DNA from: Polynucleobacter sp. AP-Melu-500A-A1
GTDB lineage: Bacteria > Pseudomonadota > Gammaproteobacteria > Burkholderiales > Burkholderiaceae
NCBI RefSeq assembly: GCF_018882125.1
Contig: NZ_JACVOZ010000001.1
Location: 248,001 to 312,000, forward strand
Direction: 5' to 3'
Length of the DNA: 64,000 bases
Shown here piece by piece: positions 32,477-47,704 of the stretch (the first letter of the stretch is position 1; each line of letters opens with the position of its first letter). Made by a program: the position numbers and the translations under genes. The notes beneath the pieces are model-generated. The model was not told the DNA's origin. It made no database searches and saw only the letters and a program-made list of their open reading frames with translations.

Positions 32477-32718
32477 AGCAACATGTTAGCAGGGTTTTAT
32501 GACAGTTTCAGGGTTTTCCCTAGGATATAGTCAAAAAACTGCATTTGAAGACTGAAAACCTCGACTTAGCCCATAAAAAAGTAGTAAACGCTCCAAAACC
32601 CTTAACTTATTAAAAAAGGTGAAATATATTTTTGGTTTGTATCTACCTGAATCAATTGAGTTTATTTTTTGAATCAGAAAATACTTCGCCATATTAGAGA
32701 AAAAGACTACGAAAGGTG

Positions 32719-32747
32719 TTGACGAACCCTTACAAGGGTGCTATAGT
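32719..32747 (+). promoter_or_regulatory. rrn sigma70 promoter
   Basis: -35 TTGACG and -10 TATAGT separated by 17 bases, about 210 bases before mature 16S, with an A/T-rich tract upstream. Confidence 0.85.
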
Positions 32748-32808
32748 CTCACCTCTCTGCTGAATGTTATTTGAAATACAAAACAAGTCAGCCCTCTTTA
32801 AAAATTAG

Positions 32809-34537
<1,729 letters not shown>

Positions 34538-34550
34538 CAATAAAAGCCAC

Positions 34551-34627
34551 GGGTCTGTAGCTCAGCTGGTTAGAGCACTGTGTTGATAACGCAGGGGTCG
34601 TAGGTTCAAGTCCTACCAGACCCACCA
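34551..34627 (+). tRNA. tRNA-Ile (GAT)
   Basis: 77-base cloverleaf, acceptor GGGTCTG pairing CAGACCC, anticodon GAT in the 16S-23S spacer, encoded CCA. Confidence 0.97.
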
Positions 34628-34656
34628 CCAGCCAGAAACATACTTAGTGGGACGTT

Positions 34657-34732
34657 GGGGGATTAGCTCAGCTGGGAGAGCACCTGCTTTGCAAGCAGGG
34701 GGTCGTCGGTTCGATCCCGTCATCCTCCACCA
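34657..34732 (+). tRNA. tRNA-Ala (TGC)
   Basis: 76 bases, acceptor GGGGGAT with ATCCTCC (one G-T pair), anticodon TGC in loop TTTGCAA, encoded CCA. Second spacer tRNA, as usual in betaproteobacteria. Confidence 0.97.
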
Positions 34733-34744
34733 TCATCTAAATGT

Positions 34745-34802
34745 CAAAACTAAGCGAAAACTTAATCGCTTAGTTTTGCCATTTATGGCTGTTCTTTAAA
34801 AA

Positions 34803-34814
<12 letters not shown>
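34745..34814 (+). promoter_or_regulatory. Spacer hairpin, boxA and start of the 23S stem
   Basis: A perfect 12-bp hairpin (34745-34756 with 34767-34778, 10-base loop) follows tRNA-Ala. Then boxA-like GTTCTTTAAAAA (34791-34802), expected to recruit the Nus antitermination complex, and the first arm of the 23S stem at 34803-34814. Confidence 0.65.
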
Positions 34815-37942
<3,128 letters not shown>

Positions 37943-37977
37943 TAGAGTTGTTGATTTATCAGCAACTCGACCCTCTA

Positions 37978-38094
37978 CGCCCGGTGACCATAGCGAATTG
38001 GAACCACTCCTTCCCATCCCGAACAGGACAGTGAAACGATTCTACGCCGATGATAGTGCGGATTACCCGTGTGAAAGTAGGTAACTGCCGGGCA
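37978..38094 (+). rRNA. rrf: 5S ribosomal RNA
   Basis: About 117 bases from CGCCCGGTGACC to CTGCCGGGCA, the two ends complementary; central CCGAACAGGACAGTGAAACG and GCCGATGATAGTG are family-conserved. A hairpin (37945-37954 with 37959-37968) precedes it. Confidence 0.95.
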
Positions 38095-38102
38095 CCAATG
38101 CG

Positions 38103-38134
38103 ACGCCCAGACCCTTTTAGGTCTGGGCGTTTTT
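38103..38134 (+). terminator. rrn intrinsic terminator
   Basis: Perfect 11-bp stem (38103-38113 with 38120-38130), loop CTTTTA, followed by TTTTT. Strong rho-independent terminator eight bases after 5S. Confidence 0.92.
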
Positions 38135-38158
38135 ACTTGTGCAGAGCGTTTAGAGTGA

Positions 38159-38187
38159 TTGACAGAAGCTCCATTAGGAGTCAGAAT
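38159..38187 (+). promoter_or_regulatory. sigma70 promoter of the tRNA-tuf operon
   Basis: TTGACA (38159-38164), 17-base spacer, CAGAAT (38182-38187); tRNA-Tyr begins 12 bases after the -10. Confidence 0.8.
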
Positions 38188-38198
38188 ATTGGGTTCGC

Positions 38199-38283
38199 GG
38201 AGGGGTGTCCGAGCGGCTAAAGGAGGCAGACTGTAAATCTGTTGGCTATGCCTACGTAGGTTCGAATCCTACCCCCTCCACCA
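38199..38283 (+). tRNA. tRNA-Tyr (GTA)
   Basis: 85-base class II tRNA, acceptor GGAGGGG pairing CCCCTCC, long variable arm, anticodon GTA, CCA encoded. Confidence 0.96.
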
Positions 38284-38288
38284 GATGT

Positions 38289-38362
38289 GCGGGATTAGTT
38301 TAATGGTAAAACAGCAGATTTCCAATCTTCGGTCAAGAGTTCGATTCTCTTATCCCGCTCCA
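38289..38362 (+). tRNA. tRNA-Gly (TCC)
   Basis: 74 bases, acceptor GCGGGAT pairing ATCCCGC, anticodon TCC (TTTCCAA loop), discriminator T, CCA encoded. Confidence 0.95.
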
Positions 38363-38380
38363 GAATTTGTATGTGATTTC

Positions 38381-38455
<75 letters not shown>

Positions 38456-38518
38456 AGTTTGGTTTATTAATTGTGTATTTCGTGTTTGGTTTAAGAGTTA
38501 ACTAAAGGCAGATTAAAA

Positions 38519-39709
38519 ATGGCAAAAGAAAAATTCGAGCGGACAAAACCGCACGTAAACGTAGGCACCATCGGTCACGTTGACCACGGTAAAACTACTT
38601 TGACAGCAGCAATTGCAACTGTGCTCTCAAAGCAATTTGGTGGCGAAGCGAAAGCTTACGATCAGATCGATGCTGCTCCTGAAGAAAAAGCACGTGGTAT
38701 TACGATTAATACTGCGCACGTGGAGTATGAGACTGCAAATCGTCACTATGCTCACGTTGATTGCCCAGGACATGCTGACTACGTCAAGAACATGATTACC
38801 GGTGCTGCTCAGATGGACGGCGCAATTTTAGTGTGCTCTGCTGCTGACGGCCCAATGCCACAAACGCGTGAGCACATCCTCTTGGCACGCCAAGTAGGCG
38901 TTCCTTACATCGTCGTTTTCTTAAATAAGTGCGACATGGTAGATGATGCTGAATTGTTAGAGCTCGTTGAAATGGAAGTGCGTGAGCTGTTGTCTAAGTA
39001 TGACTTCCCAGGCGATGACACACCGATCATTCAAGGTTCTGCTAAATTAGCACTTGAAGGTGACGAAGGCCCATTGGGTAAAGAAGCCATTATGAAGTTG
39101 GCTGATGCACTCGATACTTACATCCCCACTCCAGAGCGCGCTATTGACGGTGCGTTCTTGATGCCAGTAGAGGACGTGTTCTCTATCTCTGGTCGCGGTA
39201 CTGTAGTGACAGGCCGTATCGAGCGCGGTATCGTTAAGGTAGGCGAAGAGATTGAAATTGTGGGCATCAAACCCACCCTCAAAACCACTTGTACTGGCGT
39301 TGAAATGTTCCGCAAATTGCTCGACCAAGGTCAAGCAGGCGATAACGTTGGTATCTTGTTACGCGGTACAAAACGTGAAGAAGTTGAGCGCGGCCAAGTA
39401 TTGGCCAAACCTGGTTCAATCACTCCCCATACTCACTTTACTGCCGAGGTTTACATCTTAGGTAAAGATGAAGGTGGTCGTCATACCCCATTCTTTAACA
39501 ACTATCGTCCTCAGTTTTACTTCCGTACTACGGACGTAACGGGTTCAATCGAGTTGCCAAAAGATAAAGAAATGGTGATGCCTGGTGATAATGTCACGAT
39601 TACTGTAAAACTCATCGCGCCAATTGCGATGGAAGAAGGTTTACGTTTTGCGATCCGTGAAGGTGGCCGTACTGTTGGCGCCGGCGTGGTTGCAAAGATT
39701 TTGGCTTAA
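38519..39709 (+). CDS. tuf: Elongation factor Tu, copy 1
   Basis: 396 aa GTPase that delivers aminoacyl-tRNA to the ribosome. G1 GHVDHGKTT (about 19-27), the switch RGITIN, G3 DCPGH, G4 NKCD and G5 SAKLA/GSA are intact, and domains 2-3 are complete. The nucleotide sequence appears identical to the copy at 55351-56541 from the start codon to about eight bases past the stop. It sits between tRNA-Thr and tRNA-Trp. Confidence 0.99.
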   Translation: MAKEKFERTKPHVNVGTIGHVDHGKTTLTAAIATVLSKQFGGEAKAYDQIDAAPEEKARGITINTAHVEYETANRHYAHVDCPGHADYVKNMITGAAQMDGAILVCSAADGPMPQTREHILLARQVGVPYIVVFLNKCDMVDDAELLELVEMEVRELLSKYDFPGDDTPIIQGSAKLALEGDEGPLGKEAIMKLADALDTYIPTPERAIDGAFLMPVEDVFSISGRGTVVTGRIERGIVKVGEEIEIVGIKPTLKTTCTGVEMFRKLLDQGQAGDNVGILLRGTKREEVERGQVLAKPGSITPHTHFTAEVYILGKDEGGRHTPFFNNYRPQFYFRTTDVTGSIELPKDKEMVMPGDNVTITVKLIAPIAMEEGLRFAIREGGRTVGAGVVAKILA

Positions 39710-39723
39710 GTAGTTTTTTATAA

Positions 39724-39799
39724 AGGGGTGTAGCTCAATTGGCAGAGCGTTGGTCTCCAAAACCAAAGGTTGGGGGTTCGATGCCCTCCGCCCCTGCCA
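39724..39799 (+). tRNA. tRNA-Trp (CCA)
   Basis: 76 bases, acceptor AGGGGTG pairing CGCCCCT, anticodon CCA in TCTCCAAAA, CCA 3' end encoded. Between tuf and secE. Confidence 0.96.
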
Positions 39800-39819
39800 C
39801 GATTTGAACTGAAAGTTAT

Positions 39820-40197
39820 ATGTCTCAACAAACAGTAGGTCACTCTGAAGAAAAAAGCAGCTGGGTATCCGTACTCGCCGCTTTAATAGTCGTTGCAGCG
39901 TTAGTGCTTTATTACACGTTGGTCGACCAATCTTTATTGGTGCGCTTGGCAGTTTTGTTTGGCGGCATAGCAGCAGCAGTTTTGATTGTGGCGATTTCAC
40001 CAGATGGGCGGCGCTTTATTGCCTACGCTAAAGATTCTTGGTATGAAGTAAAAAAGGTTGTTTGGCCAACTCGTAAAGAGACTACCCAAATGACACTAGT
40101 CGTATTTGGCTTTGTTCTGATCATGTCTCTATTTTTATGGATGGCAGACAAATTAATTGAGTGGCTAGTTTTTTCAGTGCTACTAGGCTGGAAGTGA
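39820..40197 (+). CDS. secE: Preprotein translocase subunit SecE
   Basis: 125 aa with three hydrophobic segments as in E. coli: two N-terminal helices, then the cytoplasmic amphipathic RRFIAYAKDSWYEVKKVVWPTRKETTQMT and the final essential membrane helix. WPTRKET is the family signature. Nine bases before nusG. Confidence 0.96.
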   Translation: MSQQTVGHSEEKSSWVSVLAALIVVAALVLYYTLVDQSLLVRLAVLFGGIAAAVLIVAISPDGRRFIAYAKDSWYEVKKVVWPTRKETTQMTLVVFGFVLIMSLFLWMADKLIEWLVFSVLLGWK

Positions 40198-40206
40198 GTA
40201 AGAAAA

Positions 40207-40779
40207 ATGATTGATACTGATTTGGCTGTAAATCCCCAAGCAACTGGCAATATGCGCTGGTACGTTATTCATGCTTATTCCGGAATGGAAAAAAGCGTAA
40301 AAAAAGGTCTAGAGGAGCGTATTGCCCGCTCTGGTATGCCTGAGAAATTTGGCCGTATTTTGGTTCCTTCCGAAGAAGTTGTGGAAATCAAAGCAGGCAC
40401 AAAATCAGTTACTGAGCGTCGTTTCTTCCCAGGATACGTCCTGATTGAGATGGAAATGACCGATGAAAGCTGGCATTTGGTGAAAAATACGCCAAAAGTC
40501 ACTGGTTTTGTAGGCGGTGTTCGTAACCGCCCAAGCCCAATTTCTACGGCAGAAGTGGCCAAAATCATGGATCAAATGCAAGCTGGGGTTGATAAACCGA
40601 AGCCTAAGACCCTATTTGAGGTCGGTGAGATCGTGCGCGTTAAAGAAGGCCCATTTATTGATTTCAACGGAAATATCGAAGAAGTTAACTATGAGAAGTC
40701 AAGATTGCGCGTTTCTGTTACAATCTTTGGCCGAGGTACTCCAGTTGAGCTAGAGTTCGGCCAAGTAGAAAAGATGTAA
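40207..40779 (+). CDS. nusG: Transcription termination/antitermination protein NusG
   Basis: 190 aa: NGN domain ([24 protein letters not shown]... [12 protein letters not shown]) and C-terminal KOW domain ([22 protein letters not shown], residues about 138-160). Couples RNA polymerase with Rho and ribosomes. Shares the secE transcript. Confidence 0.97.
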   Translation: MIDTDLAVNPQATGNMRWYVIHAYSGMEKSVKKGLEERIARSGMPEKFGRILVPSEEVVEIKAGTKSVTERRFFPGYVLIEMEMTDESWHLVKNTPKVTGFVGGVRNRPSPISTAEVAKIMDQMQAGVDKPKPKTLFEVGEIVRVKEGPFIDFNGNIEEVNYEKSRLRVSVTIFGRGTPVELEFGQVEKM

Positions 40780-40926
40780 AAACAAGGACTTAGTCCTGGT
40801 TTCAGTAGTAAGAAGTTCAGTGGTTAGCAATAACCGAGGAGCGGAGCTAGAAAGCCAAAAACTAGCAAAGCGTTTACTCAACAGCGGTCTTCCCTAATGA
40901 GGTTAGGCGCGCTTTAAGGAGCACAC
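40780..40926 (+). promoter_or_regulatory. rplK leader, no gene
   Basis: 147 bases without an ORF. A hairpin with one mismatch (arms near 40782-40791 and 40795-40803) starts right after nusG. An L1-binding autoregulatory site could lie here but I cannot point to it. AAGGAG (40916-40921) is the rplK ribosome site. Confidence 0.4.
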
Positions 40927-41358
40927 ATGGCAAAGAAGATTATTGGCTTTATCAAGCTGCAGATCCCTGCAGGTAAAGCAAATCCATCACCACCCGTAGG
41001 TCCTGCATTGGGTCAACGTGGTCTTAACATTATGGAATTTTGTAAGGCGTTCAATGCTCAAACTCAGAGCATGGAGCCAGGGCTTCCAATTCCTGTCGTA
41101 ATTACAGCTTTTGCTGACAAGAGCTTCACTTTCATCATGAAGACTCCCCCAGCAACCATCATGATTAAGAAGGCTGCGAAGATCGAAAAAGGATCACCGC
41201 GCCCCCATACCGATAAGGTAGGAAAAATTACACGTGCTCAAGCGGAAGAAATTGCTAAAGCAAAAATGCCAGATTTGACAGCAGCCGATATGGACGCCGC
41301 TGTTAGAACAATCGCTGGTAGCGCCCGTTCCATGGGCATCACTGTGGAAGGTCTCTAA
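40927..41358 (+). CDS. rplK: 50S ribosomal protein L11
   Basis: 143 aa: [25 protein letters not shown]-terminal (thiostrepton-binding) part and the C-terminal rRNA-binding [18 protein letters not shown]. Full length. Two bases from rplA. Confidence 0.98.
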   Translation: MAKKIIGFIKLQIPAGKANPSPPVGPALGQRGLNIMEFCKAFNAQTQSMEPGLPIPVVITAFADKSFTFIMKTPPATIMIKKAAKIEKGSPRPHTDKVGKITRAQAEEIAKAKMPDLTAADMDAAVRTIAGSARSMGITVEGL

Positions 41359-41360
41359 TC

Positions 41361-42062
41361 ATGACTAAATTATCTAAACGCGTTAAAACAATTCAATCTA
41401 AAGTTGATCGCAACAAATTCTATTCATTAGATGATGCATTGAACCTCGTTAAAGAGTGTGCAACTGCAAAGTTCGATGAGTCTATTGATGTTGCTGTTCA
41501 GTTAGGTATTGATGCCAAGAAATCTGACCAAGTTGTGCGTGGCGCAGTAGTGCTCCCAGCTGGTACAGGTAAGCATGTTCGTGTTGCTGTTTTTGCCCAA
41601 GGCGAGAAGGCTGAACAAGCTAAAGCTGCTGGCGCAGAAATCGTTGGCATGGAAGAGCTTGCTGAGCAAATTAAAGGCGGCAAAATTGATTTTGATATTT
41701 TGATCGCATCCCCAGACACAATGAAAATCGTTGGTACTTTAGGTCAAGTATTAGGCCCACGTGGTTTGATGCCAAATCCAAAAGTGGGAACAGTGACCCC
41801 TGACGTCGCTACTGCAGTAAAAAATGCAAAAGCAGGTCAAGTTCAGTTCCGCGTTGACAAAGCCGGTATCGTGCACGCAAGTATTGGCCGTCGTTCATTC
41901 GAACCAACTGCATTGAAATCTAACTTACTTGCATTACTTGAGGCCTTAAATAAAGCAAGACCTCCTGCATCTAAGGGAATTTATTTAAAGAAGGTTGCCG
42001 TAAGCAGCACTATGGGTGCAGGCGTACGTGTGGACCAAGCATCGTTACAGGCAGCTGCTTAA
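41361..42062 (+). CDS. rplA: 50S ribosomal protein L1
   Basis: 233 aa with the conserved [19 protein letters not shown] segment and [20 protein letters not shown]. Normal length. In E. coli L1 represses the rplKA mRNA. Confidence 0.98.
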   Translation: MTKLSKRVKTIQSKVDRNKFYSLDDALNLVKECATAKFDESIDVAVQLGIDAKKSDQVVRGAVVLPAGTGKHVRVAVFAQGEKAEQAKAAGAEIVGMEELAEQIKGGKIDFDILIASPDTMKIVGTLGQVLGPRGLMPNPKVGTVTPDVATAVKNAKAGQVQFRVDKAGIVHASIGRRSFEPTALKSNLLALLEALNKARPPASKGIYLKKVAVSSTMGAGVRVDQASLQAAA

Positions 42063-42298
42063 AAACTTGTAACAAAAAAGAACTTTGGGTCGACTCCTGC
42101 TCTTTGGGCGGGAGTCGAACATCAAAGACCGTTGGCGAATTAGTTGCTTATAAAGAGTTAATTCTTAATTGTTACGAAAGTAATGGCCAGCGCAGATGGC
42201 GACCCTGAAAAGATTTTCACAAGAGTTTTTGTGAACAAATGATCAGACGCTGGTGTGTAACCCCAACTGGAAACAGTTGGTTTTTATGGAGTTAAACC
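42063..42298 (+). promoter_or_regulatory. rplA-rplJ gap with a candidate L10 leader and attenuator
   Basis: 236 bases, no gene. First a hairpin of 11 bp with one wobble (42090-42100 with 42108-42118). Then a structure resembling the L10 leader: outer CCAGCG (42187-42192) with CGCTGG (42248-42253), inner TTCACAA/TTGTGAA (42216-42222 with 42229-42235). Last, CCAACTG-GAAA-CAGTTGG (42263-42280) followed by TTTTT, a tetraloop hairpin with a U-run just before the rplJ ribosome site; it could terminate transcription early. Roles are inferred. Confidence 0.55.
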
Positions 42299-42961
42299 GT
42301 GCCTTTGAATGTACAAGACAAAAAAGCGATTGTTGCTGATGTCGGCGCTCAATTGGCTGGAGCCCAAACTGTCGTGCTCGCTGAATACCGTGGTATTCCA
42401 GTAGAGCAGTTGACAAAGCTACGTGCTAGCGCACGTGACCAAGGTGTATATCTTCGCGTTCTGAAGAACACATTGGCACGCCGTGCTGCACAAGGCACAC
42501 AGTTTGAGCCTCTTGCTGATTCGATGGTTGGCCCCTTGATTTACGGCATCTCTGCAAATCCGATTGCTTCGGCAAAAGTATTGCAAGGCTTTGCTAAGAC
42601 TCAAGATTTGCTAGTCATTAAAGCTGGCTTATATAACGGCAAGTTGTTAGACGTTGCAGGTGTAAAAGCCCTAGCAACGATTCCAAGCCGCGAAGAGTTG
42701 TTATCTCAGTTATTGGGTGTGATGTTGGCACCCGTCTCTGCGATGGCTCGCGTATTGGGCGCAGTAGCAGCGCAAAAAGCAGCAGGAGCACCCGCTCCAG
42801 TTGCGGCACCTGTAGCTGAAGTTGCTGAAGTTGTAACAGCCCCAGCAGAAGTTGTAGCTGAGGTAGTTGCCCAAACAGCCGCTCCAGAAGCAAGTGCAGA
42901 GCCTGCAGCCGCAGCCCCAGAAACTGGAACAGAAGCAAACGAAACCCCTGCCGCTGAATAA
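42299..42961 (+). CDS. rplJ: 50S ribosomal protein L10 with a long Ala/Glu-rich tail
   Basis: 220 aa against about 165-175 usual. GTG start with GGAG seven bases before. Residues 1-about 162 are normal L10 ([30 protein letters not shown]..., [20 protein letters not shown]). The last about 55 residues are a low-complexity Ala/Pro/Val/Glu run ([22 protein letters not shown]). The L7/L12-binding helix should lie in front of the tail. The tail is acidic and likely disordered; no frameshift is visible. Confidence 0.95.
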   Translation: MPLNVQDKKAIVADVGAQLAGAQTVVLAEYRGIPVEQLTKLRASARDQGVYLRVLKNTLARRAAQGTQFEPLADSMVGPLIYGISANPIASAKVLQGFAKTQDLLVIKAGLYNGKLLDVAGVKALATIPSREELLSQLLGVMLAPVSAMARVLGAVAAQKAAGAPAPVAAPVAEVAEVVTAPAEVVAEVVAQTAAPEASAEPAAAAPETGTEANETPAAE

Positions 42962-42997
42962 GCGACAGATTAACTAATTAAGTATTAGGAGCTAAAA

Positions 42998-43375
42998 ATG
43001 GCGATTACTAAAGAAGAAATCATTGAAGCAGTAGGCAGCATGTCCGTTATGGATTTGAACGATTTGGTTAAAGCGTTCGAGGAGAAGTTTGGCGTTTCAG
43101 CTGCAGCAATGGCTGTTGCTGGTCCTGCTGGTGCAGGCGGTGGTGCTGCTGCTGCAGAAGAGCAAACAGAGTTCACAGTGAACTTGCTCGAAACTGGCGC
43201 AAACAAGGTATCAGTAATTAAGGCGGTTCGTGAAATTACTGGTCTTGGCTTGAAAGAAGCTAAGGACTTGGTTGACGGTGCACCGAAGCCAATCAAAGAG
43301 GGCGTTGACAAGAAAACTGCTGAAGAAGCTAAGAAGAAGCTTGAAGAAGCTGGCGCTAAGGCAGAACTCAAGTAA
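42998..43375 (+). CDS. rplL: 50S ribosomal protein L7/L12
   Basis: 125 aa: N-terminal dimerisation/L10-binding domain, Ala/Gly hinge ([20 protein letters not shown]), and C-terminal factor-binding domain ([34 protein letters not shown], read in segments). Stalk protein recruiting GTPase factors. Confidence 0.98.
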   Translation: MAITKEEIIEAVGSMSVMDLNDLVKAFEEKFGVSAAAMAVAGPAGAGGGAAAAEEQTEFTVNLLETGANKVSVIKAVREITGLGLKEAKDLVDGAPKPIKEGVDKKTAEEAKKKLEEAGAKAELK

Positions 43376-43602
43376 TACAAACCTCGCTAGCGCTTCTCAA
43401 AAAGGAGCGTTAGCTATGTTGGGTTTGACCATTAGTGGTCAAACCCGATTTCATTTCTGATTGAAATCGGGTTTGCCTTCTGATACGACTGCAGAATGCA
43501 AGTTTGGTCGGACACTGGATCTATACGTTCTAGTGTTGTCCGCCAGTGATTGGTAGTGGCCAATCGCCAAATCTTTGTACAGTCGCTGAATTCGGAGATG
43601 AA
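43376..43602 (+). promoter_or_regulatory. rplL-rpoB gap with three hairpins, two mutually exclusive
   Basis: Hairpin 1 is an imperfect stem near 43386-43415. Hairpin 2 is a perfect 10-bp stem, 43421-43430 with 43437-43446. Hairpin 3 is a perfect 12-bp stem, 43441-43452 with 43463-43474. Hairpins 2 and 3 share bases 43441-43446, so only one can form at a time. None has a U-run after it. The same gap in E. coli contains a partial attenuator and an RNase III site. Confidence 0.6.
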
Positions 43603-46600
43603 ATGAACTATAGCTTCACCGAACGCAAGCGAGTCCGTAAAAGCTTTGCTAAGCGAGTTAACAACCACCAGGTTCCGTACCTGATCGCAACGCAGCTGGA
43701 ATCCTACGCTAAATTTTTACAGGCTGAAAAGCCAGCAATGTCTCGTCTTACTGAGGGACTTCAGGCTGCCTTTACTTCAGCATTCCCTATTGTGTCCAAC
43801 AACGGCTATGCACGTATGGAATACGTGTCTTATCAGTTGTCACAACCACCGTTTGACGTCAAAGAATGTCAACAGCGTGGTTACACCTACCACTCCGCCT
43901 TACGCGCAAAAGTTCGCTTGATTATTTATGATCGCGAAGCACCTACTAAGGTTAAAGAGGTAAAAGAGAGCGAAGTCTACATGGGTGAAATTCCACTCAT
44001 GACAGAAAACGGTTCTTTTGTTATCAATGGTACTGAGCGCGTGATCGTTTCTCAGTTGCACCGTTCCCCAGGCGTGTTCTTCGAGCACGATAAGGGTAAA
44101 ACTCATAGCTCTGGTAAGTTGCTGTTCTCAGCACGCATCATCCCTTACCGTGGCTCATGGCTCGATTTCGAGTTTGATCCAAAAGATATTCTGTATTTCC
44201 GCGTTGACCGTCGTCGTAAGATGCCTGTCACCATTTTGCTTAAAGCAATTGGTCTAAACAACGAACAGATTCTTGCAAACTTCTTCAATTTTGATCATTT
44301 TGCATTGACCGCTAATGGCGCTTCTATGGAATTCGTTCCTGAGCGTTTACGTGGTCAGTTGGCTAATTTTGATGTGCTTGATAAGAATGGCGTCGTTGTC
44401 ATTCAAAAAGATAAGCGTATCAATGCAAAGCATATTCGCGAACTCGAAGCTGCTAAGACAAAAACAATTGCTGTACCAGATGACTATTTAGTTGGTCGTG
44501 TGGTTGCACGCAATATTGTTGATCCAGATTCTGGTGAAATCTTGGCTTATGCTAATGATGAGATCACTGAAGAGTTATTGGCTACATTGCGCGATGCAGG
44601 CATCAAGCAATTGGAAACCATTTACACCAATGATTTAGATTCTGGCGCATATATTTCTCAGACATTACGTACTGATGAAACTGCTGACCAAATGGCTGCT
44701 CGTATTGCCATTTATCGTATGATGCGCCCTGGCGAGCCTCCAACAGAAGATGCTGTTGAAGCCTTGTTCCAGCGTTTGTTCTACAGCGAAGATACCTACG
44801 ATTTATCTCGCGTTGGCCGTATGAAGGTCAATAGCCGTCTGAACCGCCCTGAAATGGAAGGCGCAATGGTTCTGTCGAATGAAGATATTCTCGACACTAT
44901 TAAGTCTCTCGTAGATTTGCGTAACGGTAAGGGTGAAGTAGACGATATCGATCACTTAGGTAATCGTCGTGTACGTTGCGTTGGTGAATTGGCTGAAAAT
45001 CAATTCCGTGCTGGTTTGTCACGTGTTGAGCGTGCGGTTAAAGAACGTCTCGGTCAAGCCGAAACAGAAAACCTCATGCCGCATGACTTGATTAACAGCA
45101 AGCCAATCTCTTCTGCAATTCGTGAGTTCTTCGGTTCTTCACAGTTGTCTCAGTTTATGGACCAAACCAACCCACTCTCAGAAATCACGCATAAGCGTCG
45201 TATTTCTGCATTGGGACCTGGAGGTTTGACACGCGAGCGCGCAGGCTTCGAAGTGCGCGACGTACATCCAACCCACTATGGACGTGTTTGCCCAATTGAG
45301 ACTCCAGAAGGACCAAACATTGGCTTAATCAACTCACTCGCATTGTTTGCGCGTTTGAATGAGCATGGTTTCTTAGAGACTCCATACCGCAAGGTTGCCA
45401 ATAGCAAGGTAAGCGATGAAGTGGTTTACCTGTCTGCGATTGAAGAAGCAAAGTATGTCATTGCTCAGGCTAATGCGACGATCGACAAAAACGGTAAATT
45501 GGCTGACGAATTGGTTTCTGCTCGTCAAGCTGGTGAAACGATGATGGTTGGCCCAGAGCGTATCGATTTCATCGACGTTGCTCCTAGCCAGATCGTTTCT
45601 GCTGCTGCTTCACTCGTTCCCTTCTTAGAGCACGATGATGCGAACCGTGCGTTGATGGGTGCGAATATGCAGCGTCAAGCAGTTCCTTGCTTGCGTCCAG
45701 ATAAGCCATTAGTTGGTACAGGTTTAGAGCGTATTGTGGCGGTTGACTCCGGCACTGTTGTATTGGCAAACCGCGGCGGTATCGTGGACTATGTTGATGC
45801 TAACCGTGTGGTGATCCGTGTGAACGATGATGAAACTGCAGCTGGTGAAGTTGGTGTTGATATTTATAACCTCATCAAATACACCCGTTCAAACCAAAAT
45901 ACCAATATCAATCAACGCCCAATCGTGAAGGTTGGCGATCGTGTAGCACGCGGCGACGTCGTTGCTGACGGTGCGTCTACTGATTTGGGCGAATTGGCTT
46001 TGGGTCAAAACATGACTGTGGCATTTATGCCATGGAACGGTTACAACTTCGAAGATTCAATCTTGATCTCTGAAAAAGTTGTCGCTGATGACCGCTATAC
46101 CTCTATTCATATTGAAGAGTTGTCGGTCGTTGCGCGCGATACCAAGCTTGGTTCAGAAGAAATTACGCGCGATATTTCCAATTTGGCAGAGTCACAACTC
46201 TCCCGCTTGGATGAGAGCGGTATTGTCTACATCGGCGCTGAAGTTGAAGCTGGCGACGTATTGGTAGGTAAGGTAACTCCGAAGGGTGAGACAACTCTCA
46301 CGCCTGAAGAGAAATTACTGCGTGCGATTTTCGGTGAAAAAGCATCTGACGTAAAAGATACTTCTTTGCGTGTTCCTTCTGGAATGATTGGTACAGTTAT
46401 CGATGTTCAAGTCTTCACCCGTGAAGGCATTGAGCGCGACGCACGTGCACAAGCCATTATTCAAGAAGAGCTACAACGCTATCGTTTGGACTTAAATGAC
46501 CAGTTGCGTATTGTTGAAGGCGATGCCTTCATGCGTTTAGAAAAACTGTTAGTTGGCAAAGTTGCTAACGGCGGTCCTAAGAAATTAGCTAAAGGCACTA

Positions 46601-47703
46601 AGATCGACAAGGATTACCTTGCTGATTTGGAAAAATACCATTGGTTTGACATTCGTCCATCAGATGAGGAGATTGCCTCACAAGTTGAAGCCATTAAATC
46701 TTCTATCGAAGCGAAACGTAAGCAGTTTGATGAGGCTTTCGAAGAGAAGCGCACCAAGCTTACCCAGGGCGATGATTTGCAGCCTGGCGTAACGAAGATG
46801 GTTAAGGTGTATTTAGCTGTTAAACGTCGCTTGCAACCTGGTGACAAGATGGCTGGTCGTCACGGTAATAAAGGTGTGGTTTCTAAAATCGCTCCTGCTG
46901 AAGATATGCCATTTATGGCTGACGGACGTCCAGTAGATATCGTCTTGAACCCATTGGGCGTTCCTTCCCGAATGAACGTTGGCCAGATCTTGGAAACCCA
47001 CTTAGGTTGGGCAGCTCAAGGTATTGGCAAGCGTATTGACCAGATGGTGCGCGAGCAAGTGAAACAGGCTGAGCTGCGTAAGTTTTTAAAGCAGCTTTAC
47101 AACGAAACCGGCCGCATTGAAGACATCGATAACTTCACGGATGAGCAAATTACTGTTTTGGCTGAGAATCTTCGCCAAGGCTTGCCATTTGCAACTCCAG
47201 TGTTTGACGGTGCTACTGAAGCAGAAATCGGACGCATGCTCGAGTTGGCTTATCCAGAAGATGTTGCAACATCTTTGAAGATGACACCTTCACGTCAGCA
47301 AATGATTTTGTGCGATGGCCGCACTGGCGATCAGTTTGAGCGTCCAGTGACTGTCGGTGTAATGCACGTCTTGAAACTCCACCATTTGGTCGACGACAAG
47401 ATGCACGCACGTTCTACCGGACCTTACTCATTAGTAACACAACAGCCATTGGGCGGTAAAGCTCAGTTTGGTGGTCAGCGCTTTGGTGAGATGGAAGTTT
47501 GGGCCCTCGAAGCATACGGTGCTTCATATGTCTTGCAGGAAATGCTGACAGTGAAGTCCGATGACGTCGCAGGCCGTACCAAGGTTTACGAAAACATCGT
47601 CAAGGGCGAGCACACGATTGATGCTGGCATGCCCGAATCCTTCAACGTGCTGGTAAAAGAAATTCGTTCGTTGGGTATTGACATTGACATGGAGCGCAAC
47701 TGA
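43603..47703 (+). CDS. rpoB: RNA polymerase subunit beta
   Basis: 1,366 aa from ATG 43603 (GGAG 43594-43597); an upstream in-frame start would add an unconserved 19 residues. Contains the rifampicin region [22 protein letters not shown] with wild-type residues, [17 protein letters not shown], and the C-terminal clamp ending [14 protein letters not shown]. Full length. One base before rpoC. Confidence 0.98.
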   Translation: MNYSFTERKRVRKSFAKRVNNHQVPYLIATQLESYAKFLQAEKPAMSRLTEGLQAAFTSAFPIVSNNGYARMEYVSYQLSQPPFDVKECQQRGYTYHSALRAKVRLIIYDREAPTKVKEVKESEVYMGEIPLMTENGSFVINGTERVIVSQLHRSPGVFFEHDKGKTHSSGKLLFSARIIPYRGSWLDFEFDPKDILYFRVDRRRKMPVTILLKAIGLNNEQILANFFNFDHFALTANGASMEFVPERLRGQLANFDVLDKNGVVVIQKDKRINAKHIRELEAAKTKTIAVPDDYLVGRVVARNIVDPDSGEILAYANDEITEELLATLRDAGIKQLETIYTNDLDSGAYISQTLRTDETADQMAARIAIYRMMRPGEPPTEDAVEALFQRLFYSEDTYDLSRVGRMKVNSRLNRPEMEGAMVLSNEDILDTIKSLVDLRNGKGEVDDIDHLGNRRVRCVGELAENQFRAGLSRVERAVKERLGQAETENLMPHDLINSKPISSAIREFFGSSQLSQFMDQTNPLSEITHKRRISALGPGGLTRERAGFEVRDVHPTHYGRVCPIETPEGPNIGLINSLALFARLNEHGFLETPYRKVANSKVSDEVVYLSAIEEAKYVIAQANATIDKNGKLADELVSARQAGETMMVGPERIDFIDVAPSQIVSAAASLVPFLEHDDANRALMGANMQRQAVPCLRPDKPLVGTGLERIVAVDSGTVVLANRGGIVDYVDANRVVIRVNDDETAAGEVGVDIYNLIKYTRSNQNTNINQRPIVKVGDRVARGDVVADGASTDLGELALGQNMTVAFMPWNGYNFEDSILISEKVVADDRYTSIHIEELSVVARDTKLGSEEITRDISNLAESQLSRLDESGIVYIGAEVEAGDVLVGKVTPKGETTLTPEEKLLRAIFGEKASDVKDTSLRVPSGMIGTVIDVQVFTREGIERDARAQAIIQEELQRYRLDLNDQLRIVEGDAFMRLEKLLVGKVANGGPKKLAKGTKIDKDYLADLEKYHWFDIRPSDEEIASQVEAIKSSIEAKRKQFDEAFEEKRTKLTQGDDLQPGVTKMVKVYLAVKRRLQPGDKMAGRHGNKGVVSKIAPAEDMPFMADGRPVDIVLNPLGVPSRMNVGQILETHLGWAAQGIGKRIDQMVREQVKQAELRKFLKQLYNETGRIEDIDNFTDEQITVLAENLRQGLPFATPVFDGATEAEIGRMLELAYPEDVATSLKMTPSRQQMILCDGRTGDQFERPVTVGVMHVLKLHHLVDDKMHARSTGPYSLVTQQPLGGKAQFGGQRFGEMEVWALEAYGASYVLQEMLTVKSDDVAGRTKVYENIVKGEHTIDAGMPESFNVLVKEIRSLGIDIDMERN

Positions 47704-47704
47704 T

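Noticed and set aside
32490-32520. CAGGGTTTT direct repeat as a mobile-element footprint
   Set aside because: Only nine bases, no element or inverted repeats between the copies.
43546-43602. Earlier rpoB start adding 19 residues
   Set aside because: Extra residues are unlike any RpoB start and lack a ribosome site; ATG 43603 has GGAG at good spacing.
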